39,829 bases of DNA, taken from contig NZ_FOBS01000023.1 of NCBI RefSeq assembly GCF_900109885.1, positions 1 to 39,829 on the forward strand. The letters run 5' to 3'. The position numbers were made by a program, and so were the translations under genes. Shown here piece after piece: positions 33,549-39,829 of the stretch. The stretch comes from Syntrophus gentianae (GTDB taxonomy: Bacteria; Desulfobacterota; Syntrophia; Syntrophales; Syntrophaceae). The notes under the pieces are model-generated. The model saw only the letters and a list, made by a program, of their open reading frames with translations, did no database searches and was not told where the DNA came from. Position 1 is the first letter of the stretch. Each line of letters opens with the position of its first letter.

Positions 33549-34848
33549 GATGCTGAAAGATCAACAGATCGGAGTGCCCGGCAAAAGGCAGGAGGATTCC
33601 CGGTAGAAATCGCTGGGCCGTAAGCACGGGAATCAGTTCCCCATGCCAGGAAACGCCGAGATCGAGTTCGAAAAAGATGTTGAGGAAACCGTCTTCCCGG
33701 AGAAAACGGACATGTCTTTCCACATTGGCTTCCAGATCCACACCCGGCCAGAGGGGACGCAGCAGCACCTCCAACCTCTCCCGGTGGATCTCAGCGGAAA
33801 ATATGGAGGAACCGGACCGGGTCTCTCCCATGTCGGCAACGGTACGGATCTCTCTGGCCAGAACGAGGCGTTCATACTCTCCGTGGAGAAAGGCCTCGAT
33901 ATCGCCATGCGCCCATACTTCAAAGCCCGGATCTTCATGGAGGTGCCTGAAAAAGAAGTGCCGCTTTTCCGGCCCGGCATTTTCCCGATAATAGGTCAGG
34001 GACCCAAGCGGTTCAAAACGCGGTTGCAGCGATTCAGGAAGCCCTGAGAAATTCAGCAGTCCCAGGGCCTTGGTCCTCGCGATTCCTCCGATGCAGGCCT
34101 CCAGAAGGCGGCTGGCAATCGCCTCCCCGCCTTTCTCCAAAAAGGTATACGGTCCGAAACACTGGATGATCTTTTCCGTCTGCGGACTGAAGAGGATTCC
34201 GCCGACGACGTCTCTTCTTCCGTTGAATGCCGCAATGGCTTCGAACTCGCCGCCGGCGACCATATCGACGACCTTTCCGGGGTATTCAAAAAAATCAGGG
34301 AGGAACGGTTCGGGACAACAATCAACAACACGGAGGGCAAGGCGTTTTATCTCCTCTTCATTTGGGCTCCGGAGGGTGAAAGGCTCCAAGTCTTCAGGCG
34401 CCGCAAGGCGCTCTGTAAACCGGGGATAGGACTTCTCCTTAGAAACGGCAAGACAGATGCCGTTGTATCGATCTGCGGTAATGTTGAGATGGTCCACAGA
34501 ATGGGCGGCAATCAAGAGCCCCATTTCCCCCAGATCGGCCTCATCATCGTGGGCAACGGTGGAGGTGATGTTGAGCCCGCTCAAATTCAACTCGGAAACG
34601 GAAAAGCGGAAGAAGACCCGGGTATAATAGATCCCGTTCTGGCATTGGATTTCGAGGGGTTTTCCCGGGCAGACGGCGCTGGAGAGATAGAGAAAAATCT
34701 CTTCCGCGGCGAGGTGGAGTCTCAAGGCTTCCTCCCCGCCCATCCCGAACACGGTCGCCGCCGCTTCCACGAACTGCGTTACCAGGGGCAGGTATCGGGC
34801 TTCGGCACACAGGGTCAGATTCGGGAAGTTTTGATTTTGGCGTGACAT
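33532..34848 (-). CDS. GHKL/anti-sigma-like ATPase domain fused to GNAT-type and C-terminal domains
   Basis: 438 aa from ATG 34848 (GAGG 6 nt upstream); a TTG at 34860 is less likely. Residues about 8-140 resemble RsbW-type GHKL folds: EEALRLHLAAEEIFLYLSSA at the position of the N-box helix and DEADLGEMGLLIAAHSVDHL near the G2-like end. The usual N-box Asn and DxGxG box are not visible, so ATP binding may be lost. Residues about 155-285 look GNAT-like (PNEEEIKRLALRVVD, RDVVGGILF, KGGEAIASRLLEACIGG). Residues 285-438 match the C-terminal domain of the protein at 30061-31086. It is first in the operon with the aminotransferase and MFS genes. Function is unassigned; a sensor-regulator or acyl-transfer role is possible. 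Confidence 0.65.
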   Translation of the reverse strand: MSRQNQNFPNLTLCAEARYLPLVTQFVEAAATVFGMGGEEALRLHLAAEEIFLYLSSAVCPGKPLEIQCQNGIYYTRVFFRFSVSELNLSGLNITSTVAHDDEADLGEMGLLIAAHSVDHLNITADRYNGICLAVSKEKSYPRFTERLAAPEDLEPFTLRSPNEEEIKRLALRVVDCCPEPFLPDFFEYPGKVVDMVAGGEFEAIAAFNGRRDVVGGILFSPQTEKIIQCFGPYTFLEKGGEAIASRLLEACIGGIARTKALGLLNFSGLPESLQPRFEPLGSLTYYRENAGPEKRHFFFRHLHEDPGFEVWAHGDIEAFLHGEYERLVLAREIRTVADMGETRSGSSIFSAEIHRERLEVLLRPLWPGVDLEANVERHVRFLREDGFLNIFFELDLGVSWHGELIPVLTAQRFLPGILLPFAGHSDLLIFQHHAFES

Positions 34849-34888
34849 GCAAATCCTCAATTTGGAAATTGAATTTCTCTCTGGTTAA

Positions 34889-34918
34889 AATATACTGGGA
34901 AAATCAGGGATGTATCAA
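34889..34918 (-). promoter_or_regulatory. Promoter of the GHKL-GNAT/aminotransferase/MFS operon
   Basis: Minus strand TTGATA (34913-34918), 18-nt spacer, TATATT (34889-34894), about 41 nt before ATG 34848. Confidence 0.55.
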
Positions 34919-35065
34919 TCTTTCCTTGAAAACACGTCCCAGCCGTTCCTGTCATTCTGAATTCTTTGCAATTTTCGCCCCAGCGAAGGAGGACTGCCTT
35001 ACGAAAAGAACAACGAATGAGGAGGCTTGCCGGAAATAAGGAACAACGACAGAAAAGCGAGAAAC

Positions 35066-35674
35066 TTAAAGGGAGGTAGTTCTTTTTTCTTTCGCTTGCT
35101 CGTATTGTTCTTTCGTATCCAGATCGATAAGGATCCCCGGATCGTCACAATCCAGATTCACCGCAAGCTCTTCATATCGGGAAAGCAGAACCCGCAAACC
35201 GCCAGGTTCGTCAAAGTCAAGAATTGCCGGGATCAGCGCCGCGGGAACCAAAGGCGGATGGCCGCGCCTTCCCTGACAGGACGGGTGGTAGATTTTTTCT
35301 TTTCCGCCCCGGAAGGCTTTCAGCAGGGACAGGACTGTCGTCCGCTGCACAAAGGGATGATCCGCCGGCAGGACGAAAAATGCCTCACAGGAACCCGCAA
35401 GACGGCGCACCCCGGTCTGGATGGAGGAGAACATACCCTGGTCGTAGTCTTCATTTACGATCCAGTTGACTCCGCACTTTTCAAGGATCGGGATCAATCG
35501 CCCCGCCTGGAAACCCGCCACAACAAGAATGTCTGACACACCGGCTGTTTTGAAGAGAAGAATGGCCTGTTCGATCAGGGTCAAGCCGTCGAGGGGAAGG
35601 AGGGGCTTGAAGTCTTCCATGCGCGATGAGCGGCCGGCCGCCAGGATCAGTGCGGAGGTTTTTTCTTCCGACAT
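35066..35674 (-). CDS. MobA/MocA-type nucleotidyltransferase
   Basis: 202 aa from ATG 35674 (GAGGAG 9 nt upstream), where family similarity begins; ATG 35740 with GGAG is an alternative that adds 22 residues. The N-terminal LILAAGRSSRMEDFKPLLPL is the nucleotide-binding loop with the Lys of the family. Further blocks are GVSDILVVAGFQ, NEDYDQGMFSSIQTGV, and FFVLPADHPFV with the metal-binding Asp. Such proteins transfer CMP or GMP to molybdopterin. It is divergent from a molybdenum hydroxylase operon, so maturation of that enzyme's cofactor (molybdopterin cytosine dinucleotide) is the natural role. That pairing is inferred from context. Confidence 0.87.
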   Translation of the reverse strand: MSEEKTSALILAAGRSSRMEDFKPLLPLDGLTLIEQAILLFKTAGVSDILVVAGFQAGRLIPILEKCGVNWIVNEDYDQGMFSSIQTGVRRLAGSCEAFFVLPADHPFVQRTTVLSLLKAFRGGKEKIYHPSCQGRRGHPPLVPAALIPAILDFDEPGGLRVLLSRYEELAVNLDCDDPGILIDLDTKEQYEQAKEKRTTSL

Positions 35675-35760
35675 GTCAAAAAGCTCCTCTCCCTTTTGTT
35701 CCTCCCGCAGGGGGAACCGAATCTCGTGGTCCGGATCCATTGCAACTCCGGAGTTCCCCG

Positions 35761-35789
35761 TTGAAAGGTGGATATCCCTGTGCTATTTT
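35761..35789 (+). promoter_or_regulatory. Promoter of the molybdenum hydroxylase operon
   Basis: TTGAAA (35761-35766), 17-nt spacer, TATTTT (35784-35789), about 66 nt before the large-subunit ATG, in the divergent gap. Confidence 0.55.
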
Positions 35790-35855
35790 ACAAAACGGTA
35801 ATGAGTTTATAACACGAAGTCGAGGGGAAAATCACCCCCTGGGGGAAAGAGCGTC

Positions 35856-38174
35856 ATGATCAAACCGTCCGTCCCGAAAATCGGGCGTTCCATGCACCGG
35901 GCCGATGCCGCGGCGAAAGTTTCGGGAGCGGAAAAATACGCTATCGACTGGTATGGCGAAGACCTCCTCTGGGCCGGCGTCAAGAGGGCGGGCATTCCCC
36001 ACGGACGCCTCCGTTGCGTGGAGACGGAAGAGGCCAGGAAACTTCCCGGTGTTCTCGCCGTCCTCACGGGAAAAGACGTACCCGGCACCAACCGGCAGGG
36101 AATCGTCCACAAGGATCAGCCTGTTCTCTGCGATGAAAAAGTGCGTCACTGTGGCGACGCCGTAGCCCTCGTTGTTGCCGAAGACAGAGAAATCGTGCGG
36201 AAGGCGATTTCGCTCATCCAGGTCGAGTTCGAACCGATTCCCGGCATCTTCGGGATTGACGATGCATTGAGGCCCGATGCGCCCCTTGTCCATGAACAGC
36301 ACCCGGAGGGCAATATCCTGCTCAAAGCCGAAATCCGGATGGGCGAGGCGGAAAAGGCGATGGCGGAATGCGACGCCATCATCGAAGAGACCTTTGAAGT
36401 TCCCATGGTTTCTCATGCTTTTCTGGAACCGGAAAACGGCGTTGCCTGGCAGGAATCCGACGGCAGGACGGTTCTGGTCGTCTCGACCCAGGCCCCCTTC
36501 CGCGACCGCTGGGAGATCAGCCACGCCCTGGGCATCTCCATGGACAGGATCCGGGTCATCGCACCCTACCTCGGCGGCGGCTTCGGCGGAAAGGACGGCG
36601 CGACGGTCCAGTGCCTGCTGGCTCTTGCGGCGCAACATACCGGAGGACGCCCCGTTAAGATGGTTTGGAGCCGGGAGGAGAGCTTCGCCGCCGGGTACAA
36701 GCGCCACGCCGCACGCATGTTCTACCGGCTCGGCGCAAGGAGGGACGGGAGGCTCCATGCACTCCAGTGCCGCCTCTATTATGATACCGGTGCCTATGCC
36801 CACCTGGGCGGAGAGGTCATGGCCCTCGGAATGGAGCATGCCGGCGGTCCTTACCGGATTCCCCATACCCTCATTGAAGGCTGGTGCCTTTACACGAACA
36901 ACCCGATCGCCGGCGCCATGCGCGGGTTCGGCGTTGCCCAGGTCAGTTTCGCCTTCGAACGGATGATGAACCTGCTGGCGGAAAAGCTGAATCTTGACCC
37001 CCTCGATCTGCGAATCCAAAACGCCCTGCGGGAGGGTGACAAAAACTGCTGCGGGGTGACGATGACACAATCGACGGGCATCGCGTCCTGCCTGGAAAAA
37101 ATTCAACAGCATCCCCTATGGCAGAAACGGAAGGAATGGAAAAGCCGGACAGGCCCTTTCAGAAAAAGAGGCGTCGGGGTCGCCGCCGTCTTCAATGCCA
37201 TGGGGTATGGCCGGGGGTTGCCGGACTCGGCCATTGCAAAGGTCGAGATTACGCCGGAGGGTAGAATCCGCATCTACAGCGGCGTCTGCGACATGGGTCA
37301 GGGAAATGCGACGGCCTTCGCTCAGATCGCCGGTCAGATTCTCTGCCAGGAAGACGCCGCCATCGAACTCCTTCAGCCTGACACGGACCGGTCGCTCCCC
37401 TCGGGCTCCGCCTCGGCCAGCCGCACAACGTATACTTACGGCAATGCGCTGATCAAGGCTTGCGAAGAGCTTCGCAAGAGGATTATCGGGTGGGCCGCGC
37501 TCATGCTGCTTGCCGATACGATGGAAGACCTCGATCTTCATCCCGGGCGGGTGAGACACATCAAAACGGGAAAAGAAATCCCCCTGCAGGACATTGCGGC
37601 CATGATGACCGACGAGGTCCGGGTCTGCATCAGCCAGTTCATTATGCCCGTGGCGAAAGACGCCCTCGACACGGGGAAAGCCTTCTCCATCGGCTTCCCT
37701 CACCTCCTCTTTTCCTATGGCGCGCACCTCGCCTGCGTGGAGGTGGATGAATTGACGGGAGCGATTGATGTCAAGGGTTACGCCGCGGCAACGGACGCGG
37801 GGCGAGTACTGAACCCGCAGGTCTACGAGCAGCAGGTCCACGGCGCAATCGCACAGGGCATCGGCTATGCGCTGAGCGAAGAGCTCCGAGTGAAGGAAGG
37901 CCGCATCCTGACACCGGACTTCGCGACCTACATTATCCCGGGAGCTCTCGATGTACCGGAAATCGTTTCCCTCACGGCGGAGACGTACGAGTCCTCGGGA
38001 CCCTACGGCATGAAGGGCCTCGGCGAGGTGGGGACGAACGGACCGCTTCCCGCCATCGCGAACGCCCTGGCCGATGCCTGCGACCTCTCCATGACCTGTG
38101 CTCCTCTGACGCCGGAGAGGGTTCTTCGGGCGATGAAAGAAAAGAAGAAATCCGGTGGAGGAAACCCGCCATGA
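35856..38174 (+). CDS. Xanthine dehydrogenase-family molybdopterin-binding (large) subunit
   Basis: 772 aa, the usual size. The N-terminal part (DAAAKVSGAEKYAIDW) is the a/b-hammerhead domain. Molybdopterin-binding blocks are APYLGGGFGGKDGATVQ (near 230), AGAMRGFGVAQVSFAFE (near 350), CDMGQGNATAFAQIAGQ and SGSASASRTTYTYGNA. The catalytic Glu is expected in MKGLGEVGTNGP (near 727). The enzyme hydroxylates a heterocycle, aldehyde or aryl-CoA using water; the substrate cannot be told from sequence. GGGGGAAAG precedes the ATG. Its stop overlaps the 2Fe-2S gene by 4 nt. Confidence 0.93.
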   Translation: MIKPSVPKIGRSMHRADAAAKVSGAEKYAIDWYGEDLLWAGVKRAGIPHGRLRCVETEEARKLPGVLAVLTGKDVPGTNRQGIVHKDQPVLCDEKVRHCGDAVALVVAEDREIVRKAISLIQVEFEPIPGIFGIDDALRPDAPLVHEQHPEGNILLKAEIRMGEAEKAMAECDAIIEETFEVPMVSHAFLEPENGVAWQESDGRTVLVVSTQAPFRDRWEISHALGISMDRIRVIAPYLGGGFGGKDGATVQCLLALAAQHTGGRPVKMVWSREESFAAGYKRHAARMFYRLGARRDGRLHALQCRLYYDTGAYAHLGGEVMALGMEHAGGPYRIPHTLIEGWCLYTNNPIAGAMRGFGVAQVSFAFERMMNLLAEKLNLDPLDLRIQNALREGDKNCCGVTMTQSTGIASCLEKIQQHPLWQKRKEWKSRTGPFRKRGVGVAAVFNAMGYGRGLPDSAIAKVEITPEGRIRIYSGVCDMGQGNATAFAQIAGQILCQEDAAIELLQPDTDRSLPSGSASASRTTYTYGNALIKACEELRKRIIGWAALMLLADTMEDLDLHPGRVRHIKTGKEIPLQDIAAMMTDEVRVCISQFIMPVAKDALDTGKAFSIGFPHLLFSYGAHLACVEVDELTGAIDVKGYAAATDAGRVLNPQVYEQQVHGAIAQGIGYALSEELRVKEGRILTPDFATYIIPGALDVPEIVSLTAETYESSGPYGMKGLGEVGTNGPLPAIANALADACDLSMTCAPLTPERVLRAMKEKKKSGGGNPP

Positions 38175-38647
38175 GAATCCGTTTCACTTTAAACGGCAAG
38201 GAAACCACGATTGACGTCTCACCCGGCCGGCGCGTCGTGGACGTCCTGCGGGAAGACCTGAAGCATACGGGAACGAAGGAGGGCTGCGGCAGCGGGGAAT
38301 GCGGTTGCTGCACCATTCTGGTCAACGGGGAAAGCCGCCTGTCCTGTCTTCTGCTGGCGATACAGCTTTCCGGCTCGAATATTACGACCATCGAGGGGCT
38401 GGCCCCGGAAGGCCGGCTCCCCCCCCTGCAGACGGCCTTTGTCGAAAGCGGGGCCGTTCAGTGCGGTTTTTGTACGTCCGGCATGATTCTTTCAGCGACG
38501 GACCTTCTTGCCCGGACCCCCTGTCCGACGCGGGATGAGATTCGCGAGGGTCTGAGCGGGAACCTTTGCCGTTGCACGGGATACCAGAAGATCGTCGATG
38601 CCGTGGAATCGGCCAGTGAAAAGACAAAGGAAAAGGGCGACGAATGA
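38171..38647 (+). CDS. 2Fe-2S (small) subunit of the molybdenum hydroxylase
   Basis: 158 aa. The N-terminal plant-ferredoxin-like cluster is GCGSGECGCCTILVNGE followed by SCLL. The C-terminal helical cluster is QCGFCTSGMI and NLCRCTGYQKIV. All eight Cys ligands are present. It passes electrons from the molybdenum site to the FAD subunit. ATGA overlaps with both neighbours show translational coupling. Confidence 0.95.
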   Translation: MRIRFTLNGKETTIDVSPGRRVVDVLREDLKHTGTKEGCGSGECGCCTILVNGESRLSCLLLAIQLSGSNITTIEGLAPEGRLPPLQTAFVESGAVQCGFCTSGMILSATDLLARTPCPTRDEIREGLSGNLCRCTGYQKIVDAVESASEKTKEKGDE

Positions 38648-39513
38648 ACAAGGTCTTTCTTCCGCGGACGGTAGCGGAACTCTGGTCCTTCCTGGAGGAA
38701 GAACCGGAAGCACATGTGTATGCGGGTGGAACGGACCTGCTTGTGCGGATGAGGGCGCGGGAGGAAAAACCGCCCGCCTTGATCTGCATGGAGCGGATTG
38801 GAGAGTTGCAAGGCGTTCGAGAGGAAACCTCGGGATTGTGGATCGGCGCCTGTACTCCCCATCGACGACTGCTCGACGACCCGTTGATCCAGGGGCATCT
38901 TCCCGTCCTCGCAAAAGCCCTGCGGATTCTCGGCTCGCCTCAGATCCGCAACATGGGAACTCTCGGGGGGAACATCTGCACGGCCTCCCCGGCAGGAGAC
39001 TGCCTCCCGCCCCTCTACATCCTGGATGCGGTTGTGGAAATCCGCTCTCCCAACGCCGTTCGGACCCTTCCCATCAACTCATTCATTGTTGGTCCGGAGA
39101 AAACGCAGTTGCAAAGGGGGGAGATCCTGGCCGGCGTCCTTGTGAAACGGCCGCCCAACTTCAATATCCAATTCTTTGAAAAGGTGGGGCAGCGCAAGGC
39201 CATGGCCATTGCCGTGGCCAGCCTGGCCGCTCTGCTGAGAGTGTCCCCGTCGGGAATGATCGAAGAAGCACGACTTGCCTGGGGAAGTGTCGGACCGACC
39301 GTGGTACGATCCGGCATTGTCGAAGCAGCCCTGGAGGGAGAACCCCTTTCATCCATCACTCTTGAAAAATTATCGCCCATTGCCAGACAAGCGGTTTCGC
39401 CCATTGATGACCTGCGCGCCTCGGCGGATTATCGCAGGACCGTTGCCGGCAATCTTATCCTGCGGCTTGCGGAAAACATCATGATTCCACCGAGACCATT
39501 GCCACCATCGTAG
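38644..39513 (+). CDS. FAD-binding (medium) subunit of the molybdenum hydroxylase
   Basis: 289 aa. FAD-binding motifs are HVYAGGTDLLVRMRA near the N-terminus and RNMGTLGGNICTASPAGD in the middle, as in CoxM/XdhB-type subunits. The C-terminal CO-dehydrogenase flavoprotein domain (about 170-285) includes KAMAIAVASLAALL and DYRRTVAGNLILR. It carries electrons from the Fe-S subunit to an unknown acceptor. Gene order large-small-medium with 4-nt overlaps defines one operon. No insertion for an extra 4Fe-4S cluster, as in 4-hydroxybenzoyl-CoA reductase, is obvious. Confidence 0.93.
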   Translation: MNKVFLPRTVAELWSFLEEEPEAHVYAGGTDLLVRMRAREEKPPALICMERIGELQGVREETSGLWIGACTPHRRLLDDPLIQGHLPVLAKALRILGSPQIRNMGTLGGNICTASPAGDCLPPLYILDAVVEIRSPNAVRTLPINSFIVGPEKTQLQRGEILAGVLVKRPPNFNIQFFEKVGQRKAMAIAVASLAALLRVSPSGMIEEARLAWGSVGPTVVRSGIVEAALEGEPLSSITLEKLSPIARQAVSPIDDLRASADYRRTVAGNLILRLAENIMIPPRPLPPS

Positions 39514-39594
39514 AGCCTCTTCGCGGGCAAATCTTTTTTAAGCCGGTTTTGTTTGCAACGGCGTTTGCACGACCCCCTGCAATGGATAAATCAA

Positions 39595-39829
39595 TCAGCG
39601 CCTTCGGCATCTCTCCCGGACTTCTCTTTCGTCATAGGAAAAAAAGCCCTTACGGCGCTCACAATCCCGGGAAGAACTCTCAATCACCCGACCGTCTATA
39701 CAGCACCAGCCGCGCTTCTGGCATCGCTCTCGGACCTCCTTCTCATTATAGGAGAATAGACCCTTACGGCGCTCACAGTCCTGGGAGGAACTCTCAATCA
39801 CCCGGCCGTCTACGCAGCACCAGCCGCGC
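39595..39829 (-). CDS. C-terminus of a protein with 38-residue Cys-rich repeats (5' part outside)
   Basis: The minus-strand frame enters from the right edge and stops at TGA 39597-39595. It contains two copies of a 38-aa unit: GWCCxDGRVIESS, xDCERRKGxFSY, then an acidic E-x-EVRERC helix. Each unit has four Cys (a Cys-Cys pair and two more), suggesting a small disulphide- or metal-stabilised module. Differences between copies are mostly synonymous or conservative (Q/R, L/F, N/D, K/R), which supports real coding. It converges with the hydroxylase operon. Family not recognised with confidence. The N-terminal part, and any signal peptide, lies beyond the window. Confidence 0.7.
   Translation of the reverse strand, partial: RGWCCVDGRVIESSSQDCERRKGLFSYNEKEVRERCQKRGWCCIDGRVIESSSRDCERRKGFFSYDEREVRERCRRR
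39602..39829 (-). repeat. Two tandem 114-bp repeats
   Basis: Units 39602-39715 and 39716-39829. They diverge most in the first 50 bp and are nearly identical in the rest; 114 bp equals 38 codons, matching the protein repeat. The array may continue past the window. Confidence 0.85.

Noticed and set aside
35832-37112. 426-codon minus-strand open frame
   Set aside because: Antisense to the molybdopterin-binding subunit; a shadow of GC-rich codon use.
39602-39829. Repeats at the right edge as a CRISPR array
   Set aside because: Units are 114 bp, contiguous without spacers, and translate to a conserved protein repeat.

Overview
The window is a dense, gene-rich stretch of an anaerobic Gram-negative bacterium, most like the former Deltaproteobacteria (Syntrophus/Syntrophaceae-type). 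Reasons: moderately high GC, AGGAG-type ribosome sites, an oxygen-independent B12-dependent ribonucleotide reductase (NrdJ), a molybdenum hydroxylase, outer-membrane secretion genes and a PEP-CTERM-like C-terminal signal. The assignment is inference from gene content; no rRNA or other phylogenetic marker is present.

Left third (1-15854, all minus strand): a two-partner secretion (TPS) locus. Read 5' to 3' on the minus strand it holds a large TpsA exoprotein (C, 11250-15854), a second (B, 6663-11063), one TpsB transporter (4836-6545), a SapC-family protein (4090-4812), a small TPR protein (3724-4080) and a third TpsA (A, 1-3549, cut by the window edge). The three TpsA paralogues share a long conserved signal peptide, a haemagglutinin-type secretion domain, six FG-GAP-like repeats of about 72 residues (a probable beta-propeller) and, as far as visible, a repetitive beta-rich C-terminus. 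C carries an exact 201-bp internal tandem duplication that B lacks.

Middle (16023-25121): a type II fatty-acid/polyene-like cluster. The minus-strand operon runs hotdog dehydratase, FabG ketoreductase, LolA-like carrier, DUF3261-like lipoprotein, CrtI/CrtH-type flavoprotein, acyl carrier protein, ketosynthase, PlsC-type acyltransferase and amidohydrolase. An acyl-activating ligase is transcribed divergently. The content resembles aryl polyene and antiSMASH 'ladderane-like' clusters, but only one ketosynthase is present and there is no MMPL exporter here. Such a set would make an unusual acyl chain and place it on an outer-membrane lipid.

Then come housekeeping and singleton genes (25166-29637): dodecin with a promoter and terminator; nrdJ behind a promoter overlapped by a candidate pair of NrdR boxes; a VOC-fold, methylmalonyl-CoA-epimerase-like protein lacking one expected His; YjbQ; and a secreted PEP-CTERM-like protein whose gene is flanked by an exact 15-bp inverted repeat.

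A minus-strand operon (34848-30061) combines a GHKL-like/GNAT fusion protein, a HisC-type aminotransferase, an MFS permease and a second GNAT protein homologous to the C-terminal part of the first. The right end holds a MobA/MocA-type nucleotidyltransferase divergent from a three-subunit xanthine-dehydrogenase-family enzyme. At the right edge is the C-terminus of a protein built of 38-residue Cys-rich repeats. No tRNA, rRNA, insertion sequence, CRISPR array or phage gene was recognised.
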